A stretch of 64,000 nt of DNA, taken from the NCBI RefSeq assembly GCF_014649395.1, contig NZ_BMSY01000002.1:124001-188000 (forward strand), in the 5' to 3' direction. The position numbers were made by a program, and so were the translations under genes. The stretch's first letter is position 1, and each line of letters starts with the position of its first letter. Below the pieces are notes generated by a model. The model was not told where the DNA came from. It saw nothing but the letters and a program-made list of their open reading frames with translations, and did no database searches. This stretch comes from Streptomyces aureoverticillatus (GTDB taxonomy: Bacteria; Actinomycetota; Actinomycetes; Streptomycetales; Streptomycetaceae). Below, in pieces: positions 46,080 to 54,411 of the stretch.

Positions 46080-46667
46080 TCAACGCCTCCGGCGCCAGTA
46101 CGCCCAGGTGACCGCCCCGAGCAGCGGGCCCCACAGCAACAACGGGGCGTAACTCACGTACAGGGCGGCGGCCTCCCACGCACCCTGATTCGTGGGGAAG
46201 TCAGCGGGCTGTTCTTCTCCCGTGATCGTGACCCCGGCCGCCTCCGCGACGAACGCCGACGTCCACAGGAGCGTGACCGCGACCGTCCCGAGGGTCGCAG
46301 GGATGACAGCCGCCAGGGTGGGCACCCTGCGTCCCCGCAGGAACGGCACCCAGCGCGGGAACACCTCGCCCCAGCGGGCGACCAGTCCCACCGCCGTGAA
46401 CGCGAAGAGCTCGGACACCACCGAAAGCAGCACCAGGTAGAACCAACCCGGCATCCATGCCGGAAGATCCCCCCGCATGTCGCGGGTGCCGTCGTCGAAG
46501 AACCACGACGCGATCCGCCAGAGGCACGACGGCAACACGACGAGCGGCACCGCGAGCGCGGCGAGCCACGCCCAGCGGGGCACCCCCTCGGCGGGCGCAT
46601 GCGCGGCGGCCCAGCAGGCACGCAACCGGCCGCCTCTGGGCGGGAGTTCGGTACGGGTCTCGGTCAT
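46080..46667 (-). CDS. Membrane protein of unknown function
   Basis: This 195-residue protein has four hydrophobic segments: WAWLAALAVPLVVLPSCLW, WFYLVLLSVVSELFAFTAVGLVA, VPTLAAVIPATLGTVAVTLLWTSAFVA and AALYVSYAPLLLWGPLLGAVTWAYW, with a basic end RRRR. No family motif is recognised. The start ATG 46667 is the second Met in frame; the longer start at 46706 would add a soluble Gly/Arg stretch. It is convergent with the STAND gene, with only 5 bp between stops. Confidence 0.7.
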   Translation of the reverse strand: MTETRTELPPRGGRLRACWAAAHAPAEGVPRWAWLAALAVPLVVLPSCLWRIASWFFDDGTRDMRGDLPAWMPGWFYLVLLSVVSELFAFTAVGLVARWGEVFPRWVPFLRGRRVPTLAAVIPATLGTVAVTLLWTSAFVAEAAGVTITGEEQPADFPTNQGAWEAAALYVSYAPLLLWGPLLGAVTWAYWRRRR

Positions 46668-46747
46668 GGGACAACCATGACGATCACCGCGCCCCGCGCG
46701 GATCACCTGCCGGGACGAAGCACCTCCGCCGCGCGACGGACACCGGG

Positions 46748-47701
46748 TCAGCCCAGCAGATCAACGCGCGTCCCGACGCCGCGCCGCTCCGCCTCCCGGA
46801 AGGCGAGCCAGGACAGGGCAAGGTCCTGCCAGGGCAGGCCGACGGGCGCGTAGACGGTGCGGGCGGCCGCGGGGGCACTCTCGCGGCCGGAGTGGTCGCC
46901 GCGCAGGACCTCGCCCAAGGTGGCGTCGGCAGCCGACGCGGTCAGCCCGGCGGCGCCCAACACGCCCATGGAGGCGGCAAGTTCACGGTCGTCCACGACG
47001 AGGAGGGCCGCATCGAGGAGGTCGGCGGACAACTCCTGCTTACCCGGTTCGTCGACGCCGAGGGTCGTGAGGTGCTGGCCGGGGCGGGTGTCGGCCAGGG
47101 CGAGGAGCGGGGCCCGGGACCAGGTGGCGAGGAGGACCATGTCGGCGTGGGCGGCGACTTCGGCGGCGGACGCCGACACCTGGCCGCCGTGCCGAGCGGC
47201 GAAGTCGGCCGCGCGGGCGGCGTCGGTGTCGTACACGGCAAGGCCACCGAAGCGACGCAGCGTACGCAGGCCGCGCACCATCAACTCCGCCTGCGCACCC
47301 GCGCCGATCACACCGAGCACGGCGGTCCCGGCAGGGTCGGAGGCGGCCAGGACGTGCGTGCCGAGGGCGGCCGCGAGGCCCGTGCGCCACGCGGTGACCG
47401 TGGCCGAGTCGAGGAGAGCGAGGAGTTCGCCGTCCGCGCCGCCGTGCAGACAGATCACCCCGCGCAACGCGGGCCGCGCGCCGGGGAACTTGGCGTTGAC
47501 CTTGACGGTGTACGCCTCCACGCCCGGCAGGAGCCCGGGGATCAGTGCCGTCGCCGTACCGGCGAACGGCAGCTCCGTACGCACACGTTGCCCGACGACC
47601 GACACCTCGTCCGCCACCCGGAAGCCATCCGCGAGCGCGGCGAGGCAGGCGGCCGGATCGAAGAGGGAAGTGAGGTCGGAGCGGGTCAGGAGGCGAGTCA
47701 T
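46748..47701 (-). CDS. Ornithine cyclodeaminase/mu-crystallin family protein
   Basis: This 317-residue protein has the family Rossmann motif VLGVIGAGAQAELMVRGL near residue 130, VKVNAKFPG and GVICLHGGADGELLALLDSATVTAWRTGLAAALG. Family members reduce or deaminate imino acids (ornithine cyclodeaminase, alanine dehydrogenase, ketimine reductase), and the exact substrate is unknown here. ATG 47701 overlaps the TetR stop by 4 bp (ATGA), so both come from one message read from the divergent promoter near 48360. Confidence 0.87.
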   Translation of the reverse strand: MTRLLTRSDLTSLFDPAACLAALADGFRVADEVSVVGQRVRTELPFAGTATALIPGLLPGVEAYTVKVNAKFPGARPALRGVICLHGGADGELLALLDSATVTAWRTGLAAALGTHVLAASDPAGTAVLGVIGAGAQAELMVRGLRTLRRFGGLAVYDTDAARAADFAARHGGQVSASAAEVAAHADMVLLATWSRAPLLALADTRPGQHLTTLGVDEPGKQELSADLLDAALLVVDDRELAASMGVLGAAGLTASAADATLGEVLRGDHSGRESAPAAARTVYAPVGLPWQDLALSWLAFREAERRGVGTRVDLLG

Positions 47702-48291
47702 GCGCCGATCGTGCCAGGCGCGAGCACCTTCCCCACGTACTCCCCCAGCCGCCCCCGGACCTCCTCCCCCGACAGCCCCTCCACCGCCACCAGGTGCTCG
47801 ACCAGGTCCGCCCGTACGGCCGCGAGCAGCGCGTGGGCCGCGAAGGCCGGGTCGGGCACCGCGTCCGTCTCCGCCAGAGCGTCGCGTACGACGCCGTGCC
47901 ACCACCCGTAGTACTCCGCCTCGTAGGGGCTTCCCGAACCCGCGTCCTCCAGGGCGACGGACAGATGGCGGTTGTCGAGCTTGAAGCCGAGGAGGGCGTC
48001 GAGGAGGGCGGGCACCCGGTCGCGCGCGGGGGCGCCGGGGCCGAGCGGGGGCGGGCCGGACTCGACGGCGGCGCGCACCGCCTCGCTGCGGGCCGCGAAC
48101 ACGGCGCGGATCAGGCCGTTGCGGTCGCCGAAGCGACGGAACAGCGTGCCCTTGCCGACCCCGGCCGCCGCCGCGACCTGCTCCATGGACACGCCGCGCG
48201 GGCTGTCGCTGCGGGCGAAGAGTTCGTCGGCGGCGGCGAGGACGGCCTCGCGGTTGCGCGCCGCGTCGGCACGGGCCTTGCGCTCGGTCAT
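47698..48291 (-). CDS. TetR-family transcriptional regulator
   Basis: This 197-residue repressor has its helix-turn-helix at residues about 7-55: ADAARNREAVLAAADELFAR and MEQVAAAAGVGKGTLFRRFGDRNGLIRAVF. The C-terminal ligand domain follows. It is divergent from the SnoaL-like/NmrA genes; two similar palindromes lie in the region between, consistent with repression of both its own operon and the divergent one. Confidence 0.92.
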   Translation of the reverse strand: MTERKARADAARNREAVLAAADELFARSDSPRGVSMEQVAAAAGVGKGTLFRRFGDRNGLIRAVFAARSEAVRAAVESGPPPLGPGAPARDRVPALLDALLGFKLDNRHLSVALEDAGSGSPYEAEYYGWWHGVVRDALAETDAVPDPAFAAHALLAAVRADLVEHLVAVEGLSGEEVRGRLGEYVGKVLAPGTIGA

Positions 48292-48335
48292 GGGACACCG
48301 CCATCTCGTACTCGTACCAGGAGCCTTTACAAAGT

Positions 48336-48389
48336 GGACCGACGGTCCGTATCGTCGGGAAGGTCAAACGGACCGACAGTCCGAATCGT
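48336..48389. promoter_or_regulatory. Two matching palindromic operators in a divergent promoter
   Basis: GGACC-GAC-GGTCC at 48336-48348 and CGGAC-CGACA-GTCCG at 48369-48383 are two palindromes with nearly the same sequence; each is followed by an ATCGT box (GTATCGT, GAATCGT), so the 20-bp units repeat at 34 bp. They lie between the TetR gene (start 48291) and the SnoaL-like gene (start 48408), the expected place for the TetR to bind. Confidence 0.75.
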
Positions 48390-48407
48390 AAAGGACGGCA
48401 CCCCACC

Positions 48408-48866
48408 ATGCCCACCGCACCTTCAGGCCCTTCCGGTCCGTCCGGTCCGTCCGGTCCTTCCGGTCCTTCCGAACTCTTCCGTGAGGGCATCCGACTCCTC
48501 CTCGCCAACGACGTGGCCGCATGGGCCGGCCTGTTCGCCGAGGACGGTGTCGCCGAGTTCCCCTTCGCGCCGGAGGGCTACCCGCGGCGCCTCGACGGCC
48601 GCGCCGCGATCGGCGACTACCTGCGCGGCCTCGGCGACCACATCGCGTACCAGTCCTTCCCGTACATCGAGATCCACGAGACCACCGCACCGGAGACGAT
48701 CGTGGTCGAGATGCGCGCCACGGGCCGCGCCGTCGCGACGGACGCGCCCTTCGACATGACGTACGTGGTCGTGATCACCGCCAAGAACGGCCGCTTCACG
48801 CACTACCGCGACTACTGGAACCCGTTGGACATCCCCGGTGCCCTCCAGGAGGCCGTCGGTGCCTGA
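48408..48866 (+). CDS. SnoaL/NTF2-like protein
   Basis: This 152-residue protein has an NTF2-like cone fold: SELFREGIRLLLANDVAAWAGLFAEDGVAEFPF and YRDYWNPLDIPGALQEA are typical of the SnoaL-like polyketide-cyclase or limonene-epoxide-hydrolase-type superfamily. Residues 5-21 are five Gly-Pro-Ser units coded by a 9-bp tandem repeat. It overlaps the NmrA-like gene by 8 bp. Stress- or drug-related NAD(P)H-dependent modification is plausible but unproven. The divergent TetR is the probable regulator. Confidence 0.85.
   Translation: MPTAPSGPSGPSGPSGPSGPSELFREGIRLLLANDVAAWAGLFAEDGVAEFPFAPEGYPRRLDGRAAIGDYLRGLGDHIAYQSFPYIEIHETTAPETIVVEMRATGRAVATDAPFDMTYVVVITAKNGRFTHYRDYWNPLDIPGALQEAVGA
48426..48470 (+). 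repeat. Five tandem 9-bp repeats coding Gly-Pro-Ser
   Basis: The units GGYCCKTCC repeat five times in frame, giving a flexible N-terminal tail. Copy number could vary by slippage without breaking the frame. Confidence 0.9.
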
Positions 48867-49767
48867 GCGACACACCGTCCTGGTCACCGGCGCCACCGGC
48901 AACACCGGCAGCCGCGTCACCGCCCGTCTCGCCGCCCTCGGCCACCCCGTGCGCGCCGCGAGCCGCACCGCGCGCACCGCCCCGCCCGGCGGGGCGCGGG
49001 CGGTCCCCTTCGACTGGTACGACGAGTCGACCCACGCCCCCGCCCTGAACGGCGCCACCCGCGCCTACCTGGTCCCGCCGCCCGGTGATCCGGACCCGGC
49101 GGCCGTCATGTTCCCGTTCCTGGAGCGCGCCCGCGCGGCAGGCGTGACCAGGGTGGCCCTGCTCGGCTCGTCCGCCATCCGCCCCGGCGGCCCGGGAGTG
49201 GGCCAGGTCCACCAACTCCTCTGCGAGCAGCGCCTGTTCGAGGAGTGGACCGTCCTTCGCCCGTCCTGGTTCATGCAGAACTTCACCGACGACCACGCGC
49301 ACGCCGAGAGCATCCGCTCCGAGGGCACCCTGACGACCGCGACCGGCACGGGCCGCGTCCCCTTCGTCGACGCCGACGACATCGCGGCGGTCGCCGCCCA
49401 CACCCTCACGGCCACGTCCGCCCCCGAACACGACCTGATCATCACCGGCCCGGAGGCCCTCACGTACGACGAGGTGGCGGCGACGATCACCCGCGTCACG
49501 GGCCGCACGGTCACCCACCACCCGGTGACCCCGCCCCAACTGGCCGCCCGCCTCACCCGGCTCGGCATCCCGGCGGAGTTCGCCCGCGTCCTCGCGGCCC
49601 TGGACGACGCCATCAGCGAGGGCGCGGAGAACCGCGTCACGGACACGGTGCGGCGCCTGACCGGCCGGGCACCTCGCGCCTTCGCGGACTACTGCCGCGC
49701 CGCCTGGTCGCCCCGTTCCACCGCCACCGCCCCGTCGCGCCCGACCGCCACCGCCCCGTCCCGGTAG
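48859..49767 (+). CDS. NmrA-like NAD(P)-binding protein
   Basis: This 302-residue protein has TVLVTGATGNTGSRVTARLAALG (GxxGxxG near residue 12) and the atypical-SDR features RPSWFMQNF and PFVDADDIAAVAAHTL. Such proteins include NmrA-like redox sensors and azoreductase- or quinone-reductase-like enzymes; the substrate is unknown. GTG 48859 with AGGAGG at 48847 is chosen over 48838. The C-terminal end contains a duplicated TATAPSR coded by a 17-bp repeat, in the 79 bp that overlap the convergent beta-galactosidase gene. Confidence 0.88.
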   Translation: MPERHTVLVTGATGNTGSRVTARLAALGHPVRAASRTARTAPPGGARAVPFDWYDESTHAPALNGATRAYLVPPPGDPDPAAVMFPFLERARAAGVTRVALLGSSAIRPGGPGVGQVHQLLCEQRLFEEWTVLRPSWFMQNFTDDHAHAESIRSEGTLTTATGTGRVPFVDADDIAAVAAHTLTATSAPEHDLIITGPEALTYDEVAATITRVTGRTVTHHPVTPPQLAARLTRLGIPAEFARVLAALDDAISEGAENRVTDTVRRLTGRAPRAFADYCRAAWSPRSTATAPSRPTATAPSR

Positions 49768-51653
49768 TCGAGGCGCACCCGGACCCTCTCCCCCGCCCCC
49801 GTCACCCGGGTCCGCGCCTGCACCCCCTCCGGCAGCCCCTCGGCGGCCGGGAGCACCCCGGCCTCGGCGCGCACCCGGTCGAGGAGGCCGCGCATCGCCT
49901 TGGGCTCGGGGCGGAGGCCGAAGTACCAGGCGGTGCCCTCGCCATATGGGTGGCGGGTGACCGCGGGGCCGCCCCAGTCGTGGTCCAGGACCGCCTCCGC
50001 GCCCTCCAGGCGGATCACTTCCGCCCAGCTGCCGTCGGCGCGCGGATCGAACTCCTCCACCGTCAGGCCGAGGAGGTCCCGGAACGGCCCCGGACAGCCG
50101 CCCAGGTGGACCCGGTCGTGCTCGTCGGTGATGCCGGAGAAGTACGACATGACGAGCGTGCCGCCCGCGCGCACGTACTCCGTGAGGTGCGCGGCCGCCT
50201 CCCGCGAGACCGCGTACAGGTGGGGCACGAGCAGCAGCCGGTACCCGGACAGGTCGCCGTCGACCGGCACCACGTCGCACGGCACGGACGCGTCGTACAG
50301 CGCCTTGTGGTACGCGAGCGCCCCGTCCAGATAGTCCACCTGGCTGGGGTGCGCGTCCGTCTCCAGGGCCCACCAGGCGGGCCAGTCGAGCAGCAGGGCC
50401 GCGTCGGCGCGGGCGGGGGAGGACCTCAACAGGTCCGGATGCGCGGCCAGTTCGGCTCCCAGCTCCGTCACCTCGCGGAACGTGCGCGTCTCCCGGCCCG
50501 CGTGCGGCACCATCGCCGAGTGGAACTTCTCCGCGCCGCCGCGCGACTGGCGCCACTGGAAGAACAGGGCCGAGTCGGCGCCGTGCGCCACGGCCTGCCA
50601 GGTGTCCAGGCGCATCCGGCCTGGCGGCTTGCGGCCGTTGTGGGCGCGCCAGTTGACGGCCGAGGGGGCCTGTTCGAGGAGCAGCCACGGCTGCCCGTCC
50701 TTCAGGCCGCGCATCACGTCGTACGAGAACGCCGTGCGCTGGGCCGCGTCCGGGTCGTGCGGGTCGGGATAGGAGTCGTAGGAGATGACGTCCAGGTGCG
50801 GGGCCCAGCGGAACAGGTCGAGGGTCTTCGCGACGGGGACGAAGTTGGTGGTGACGGGGAGGTCGGGGGTGACGCGGGCCAGGACGTCCTTCTCCACCAG
50901 GTAGCAGGCGAGGAGTTCGTCGGACGAGAAGCGCCAGTAGTCCGCCAGCTGGGCCGGGTTGCGGAAGGACGGGGCGGCGCGCGGGGTGTGGATCTCCTCC
51001 CACGTGCTGTAGCGCTGCGACCAGAAGGTCGTCGACCAGGCGTCGTTGAGCGCGTCGACCGTGCCGTAGCGCTCGCGCAGCCAGGTGCGGAACGCCGCCG
51101 CCGACACCTCGCAGTGGCAGTGGCGTGAGATGTGGCAGCCGTACTCGTTGCCGATGTGCCAGAGGGCGAGAGCGGGGTGGCCCGCGTACCGCGTGGCCAG
51201 GCGTTCGACCAGACGCACCGCGTACCTGCGATAGACCGGGCTCGACGGGCACCAGTGCTGGCGCGAGCCGGGGTACAAACGGGTGCCGTCCTCCATGACG
51301 GGGAGGGTCTCCGGGTGCAGCCGGGCCAGCCACGGCGGCGGGGACGCCGTCATCGTGGCCAGGCACACCGCCACGCCCGCGTCCGCGAGGCGGTCCATGT
51401 GGGCGTCCAGCCAGGTGAAGTCCCAGGCGCCGGGCGTGGGCTCGGTGGTGGCCCAGGCGAAGATGCCGAGCGTCACCAGGTTCACGCCCGCCTCGCGCAT
51501 CAGCTCCATGTCCTCGGCGTGCGTGTCGGGGCCCCACTGCTCGGGGTTGTAGTCCCCGCCGTACGCGAGCGACGACAGCTTGTCGTAGAAGTGGTCCAGG
51601 CTCACCGCACGTTCCTCCCGGCCCTCGCGGGTCGCATCCGTCCGAGCGTTCAT
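49689..51653 (-). CDS. Beta-galactosidase, GH42 family
   Basis: This 654-residue enzyme removes galactose from beta-galactosides. It opens with LAYGGDYNPEQWGPD, the family N-terminal loop; the acid/base Glu is in WHIGNEYG near residue 167 and the nucleophile in LLLEQAPS near 325. Cys residues in CHISRHCHCEV match the zinc-binding site of many GH42 enzymes. Trimerisation and C-terminal domains follow. There is no signal peptide, so it should act in the cytoplasm on imported oligosaccharides. It overlaps the GntR gene by 4 bp (ATGA), and its 3' end overlaps the NmrA-like gene by 79 bp. Confidence 0.93.
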   Translation of the reverse strand: MNARTDATREGREERAVSLDHFYDKLSSLAYGGDYNPEQWGPDTHAEDMELMREAGVNLVTLGIFAWATTEPTPGAWDFTWLDAHMDRLADAGVAVCLATMTASPPPWLARLHPETLPVMEDGTRLYPGSRQHWCPSSPVYRRYAVRLVERLATRYAGHPALALWHIGNEYGCHISRHCHCEVSAAAFRTWLRERYGTVDALNDAWSTTFWSQRYSTWEEIHTPRAAPSFRNPAQLADYWRFSSDELLACYLVEKDVLARVTPDLPVTTNFVPVAKTLDLFRWAPHLDVISYDSYPDPHDPDAAQRTAFSYDVMRGLKDGQPWLLLEQAPSAVNWRAHNGRKPPGRMRLDTWQAVAHGADSALFFQWRQSRGGAEKFHSAMVPHAGRETRTFREVTELGAELAAHPDLLRSSPARADAALLLDWPAWWALETDAHPSQVDYLDGALAYHKALYDASVPCDVVPVDGDLSGYRLLLVPHLYAVSREAAAHLTEYVRAGGTLVMSYFSGITDEHDRVHLGGCPGPFRDLLGLTVEEFDPRADGSWAEVIRLEGAEAVLDHDWGGPAVTRHPYGEGTAWYFGLRPEPKAMRGLLDRVRAEAGVLPAAEGLPEGVQARTRVTGAGERVRVRLDYRDGAVAVGRDGAVAVERGDQAARQ

Positions 51654-52369
51654 CCGACGCCCCTCGTCTCCTGCCCCGCCCGCGCCTCGATGCCGCGGAA
51701 GTGGTCCGCCATCGCCCGCTGCGCGGCGCCCACGTCGCCCGCGCGCAGCGCCGTCACTATGTCGCGGTGCCTGCGTACGGTGACGTCCGGCGCCGGATCC
51801 TGCGACCAGCCGCGCGCGCCCGCGACCCGGTGGAAGACGTTCCAGAACGCGCCGAGCAGCTGCGGCACGAGCGCGTTGCCGAGCGGCCGGTACAGCGCCT
51901 CGTGGAACTCCCGGTCCAGGTCGGGGAAGGCCTCGCCGGCCGCCGCGCACCCCTCCATCCGGCGCACCAGGTCCTCCAGTTCGCACAGCTCGGCGTCGGT
52001 GAGCACCGCCGCCACCGCACGCACAAGACCCTCCTCCAGGACCGCGCGGACCTGGAGGATCTCGGCGAGCGCGTGCGTGTCGTCGGTGAGCTGGACGAGG
52101 GTGCGGAAGGTCAGGCCGTCCGCGAGGGGGGTGAGGGAGGCCTGGCCGACGTACGTGCCGTAGCCGTGCCGGATCTCCACGATGTCCAGGGCCTGGAGGG
52201 CCTTGAGGGCCTCGCGGACGGAGTTCCGGCTGACGCCCAGCTCCGCCATCAGCTCGGCCTCGGTGGGCAGCAGGGCGCCGGGGCGCAGCCGCCGGTCCAG
52301 GATGAGCTGTGTCACCTCGTCCTTGACCTGGTTGCTCACACGCCGTTCACGGATGGGCTCCTGAGGCAT
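51650..52369 (-). CDS. GntR-family (FadR subfamily) transcriptional regulator
   Basis: This 239-residue regulator has a winged helix at residues about 10-75 (VSNQVKDEVTQLILDRRLRPG, LPTEAELMAELGVSRNSVREALKALQAL) and an all-helical FCD ligand domain with HxxxD-type metal site residues (FHEALYRPLGN). The start 52369 is chosen; 52378 and upstream Mets remain possible, as no ribosome site is visible. It is divergent from the ABC importer and co-translated with GH42. Similar FadR-type repressors (NanR) govern sialic-acid genes in Corynebacterium. Confidence 0.9.
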   Translation of the reverse strand: MPQEPIRERRVSNQVKDEVTQLILDRRLRPGALLPTEAELMAELGVSRNSVREALKALQALDIVEIRHGYGTYVGQASLTPLADGLTFRTLVQLTDDTHALAEILQVRAVLEEGLVRAVAAVLTDAELCELEDLVRRMEGCAAAGEAFPDLDREFHEALYRPLGNALVPQLLGAFWNVFHRVAGARGWSQDPAPDVTVRRHRDIVTALRAGDVGAAQRAMADHFRGIEARAGQETRGVG

Positions 52370-52392
52370 GTGCCACATCGTAGGCACGGGTG

Positions 52393-52408
52393 ACATCCCA
52401 CGTCCCAC
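52393..52408 (-). promoter_or_regulatory. Shared 16-bp motif, site 1 (GntR gene)
   Basis: On the minus strand the site reads GTGGGACGTGGGATGT, upstream of the GntR gene. It matches two other sites (52609 and 60924) at 12 or more of 16 positions, which is far above expectation for unrelated promoters. Confidence 0.65.
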
Positions 52409-52608
52409 CTCCGGACGGGACTTCTCCGGATCCGGTCGGCGTCACCCGCCCGTTCAGGCCGATGCCGCCCGCCGTTTCCGGGCCTGGATCCGCGGCGACC
52501 GCGATCCGTGGGGCCGTCAATTCCGATCCGGGAACAGCCGGTTCCGATCCGTGCGCGTTCTCTTGACCGGCCCTCGCGGCCCTCTTATGGTCGCCACGCC
52601 AGCACGAC
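52409..52608. other. Divergent intergenic stretch
   Basis: About 200 bp between the two motif copies hold no gene. Several GGATCCG/CCGGATC segments near 52430 and 52490 are noticed, without clear assignment. Confidence 0.45.
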
Positions 52609-52629
52609 GTAGGACGTGGGATCTCCCAC
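52609..52629 (+). promoter_or_regulatory. Shared 16-bp motif, site 2 (ABC importer)
   Basis: GTAGGACGTGGGATCT (52609-52624) lies about 75 bp before the importer operon and is extended by TCCCAC to make GTGGGA-TC-TCCCAC, a perfect palindrome at 52616-52629. The motif recurs upstream of the GntR and sialidase genes. Confidence 0.7.
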
Positions 52630-52698
52630 CGGAAGAACTACCTCCCTCCCACCCGGCACTTGGGGAGCAAGGCTTCCCCACTCCTTCATGGAGGCACT

Positions 52699-54336
52699 GT
52701 GAGCCACCTGATCCCCGTGACGCGCGACGGCGGGCCCGGCCCCGACCGGCGGTCCTTCCTCAAGTACACCGGCGCGCTGGGCGCGGCGGCGGGACTCACC
52801 GGCACGCTCGCGGCCTGCTCGGGGCCGGAGTCCACGAACGAGACCGGTGGCGGCGGCAAGGACGGCGGCACCCTGACGGCCGTCATCGGCTATGGCAACG
52901 ACGGCAGTTGGGACCCGACGCAGACGGCGTCGGCGTTCGCGATGGCCGGCAACGAGCACATCTACGAGGCGCTGCTCGGCACGGACCCGATCACCCGGGA
53001 GCCCTACCCGCAGCTGGCCACGGCGATCCCCGCCGACCTGAAGGCGACGACGTGGAAGTTCGAGCTGCGCGCGGGCGCCAAGTGGCACGACGGCAAGCCC
53101 GTCACGGCCGACGACGTCGTGTTCGTGTTCGAGCGCATCCTGGACCCGAAGACGCAGACGCTGGCCAAGGGCTTCTTCGCGAGCTGGCTGAAGGAGGTCA
53201 GGAAGGTCGACGCGCGGAACGTCGAGCTCGTACTGAAGTTCCCGTTCCCGGACGGCGCGGCCCGGCTCACGCTGGCGAAGATCATGCCGAAGCACGTCTA
53301 CTCCAAGCCGGGCGCGTGGGACGACGCGACCAGGGGCAAGGCGATCGGCTCGGGCCCGTACCGGCAGACCGCCCACCACCCGAAGTCGAACACGACCTTC
53401 GAGGCGTTCGCCGACTACAACGGCCCGCGCAAGGCCGCCTTCGAGAAGATGAACTGGCTGACGATCGTCGACGCGGCGCCGCGCGTCGCGAAGATCTCCG
53501 GCGCCGGCGCGGACTCGGAGATCGCCGACAACATTCCGTACGCCAACATCGAGCAGCTCAAGAAGAGCGGCATGACGGTCGAGGGCGGGGCCGGCATGAA
53601 CAACCTCTTCCTGATGTTCAACACCGCGCACAAGCCGTTCGACGACGTGCGGGTGCGGCAGGCGCTGCACTACGCCATCGACCGGGACAAGATGATCGAG
53701 GTCGCCCTGAAGGGGCACGGCAAGGCCGCCTCGTCCTTCCTCAACGAGGGCAACCCCAGCTACCGGCCGGCGAAGACCGTCTACGAGTACGACCCGAAGA
53801 AGGCCAAGGCGCTCCTGAAGGAGGCCGGGGTCGAGAACCTGAAGATCAACATCATGGCGGTCAACGTCAGCTGGATCGTCGACTGCCTGCCGACCATCAA
53901 GGCGTCCTGGGACGCGATCGGCGTGGAGACCACGCTCGACCCGCAGGAGACCACGGCCGTCTTCACCAAGATGGACCAGAAGAAGGACTACCAGGTCGTC
54001 GCCGCCGCCTCGAACCCCAACCAGTTCGGCATCGAGGCGGACCTGATCATGCATTACAACTACGGGCCCGACAACCTGTGGATGGGTTACGCCCGCTGGG
54101 CGAAGAACTCCCGCGCCAAGGAGTTGTTCCGCCTGATGGACCAGGCGACACGCGAGCCGGACGCCTCCAAGAAGAAGACGATGGTGCAGGACTACATCGA
54201 CATCGTCGCCGAGGAGGCCGTGCTGTACCCCGTGGTGCACAACGAGCTGATGACGGCGTGGGACCCCAAGCAGCTCACCGGTGTCCGCGCCCAGCCCTAT
54301 CCCGGCATCAATCTCCTCCAGGCCAAGTGGCTCTGA
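52699..54336 (+). CDS. ABC transporter substrate-binding lipoprotein (SBP_bac_5)
   Basis: This 545-residue Opp/Dpp-type binding protein starts at GTG 52699 behind GGAGG. The signal is Tat-like with DRRSFLK, and ends in lipobox LAAC (Cys about 43). The mature protein carries the usual SBP_bac_5 features: WKFELRAGAKWHDGKPVTADDVVF and DVRVRQALHYAIDRDKMIE. Members of this family transport peptides, nickel or sugars; here the gene partners (sialidase, aldolase, GH42) favour sialic acid or a sialylated or galactosylated glycan. In Corynebacterium glutamicum the SiaE binding protein is of this family. Confidence 0.9.
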   Translation: MSHLIPVTRDGGPGPDRRSFLKYTGALGAAAGLTGTLAACSGPESTNETGGGGKDGGTLTAVIGYGNDGSWDPTQTASAFAMAGNEHIYEALLGTDPITREPYPQLATAIPADLKATTWKFELRAGAKWHDGKPVTADDVVFVFERILDPKTQTLAKGFFASWLKEVRKVDARNVELVLKFPFPDGAARLTLAKIMPKHVYSKPGAWDDATRGKAIGSGPYRQTAHHPKSNTTFEAFADYNGPRKAAFEKMNWLTIVDAAPRVAKISGAGADSEIADNIPYANIEQLKKSGMTVEGGAGMNNLFLMFNTAHKPFDDVRVRQALHYAIDRDKMIEVALKGHGKAASSFLNEGNPSYRPAKTVYEYDPKKAKALLKEAGVENLKINIMAVNVSWIVDCLPTIKASWDAIGVETTLDPQETTAVFTKMDQKKDYQVVAAASNPNQFGIEADLIMHYNYGPDNLWMGYARWAKNSRAKELFRLMDQATREPDASKKKTMVQDYIDIVAEEAVLYPVVHNELMTAWDPKQLTGVRAQPYPGINLLQAKWL

Positions 54337-54349
54337 GCGACCGATGCAT

Positions 54350-54403
54350 CCGTACGCCGTGAGCGACCCGAGGAGGCCGTACGCCGTGAGCGACCAGAGG
54401 AGC
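54350..54403 (+). repeat. 27-bp duplication in the ribosome-site region
   Basis: CCGTACGCCGTGAGCGACC plus GAGGAG is repeated at 54350 and 54377, in the 75-bp gap before the permease. It duplicates a GTG codon and a GAGGAG ribosome site, leaving the real start GTG 54412 behind the second copy. Confidence 0.8.
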
Positions 54404-54411
54404 CGTAAGCA

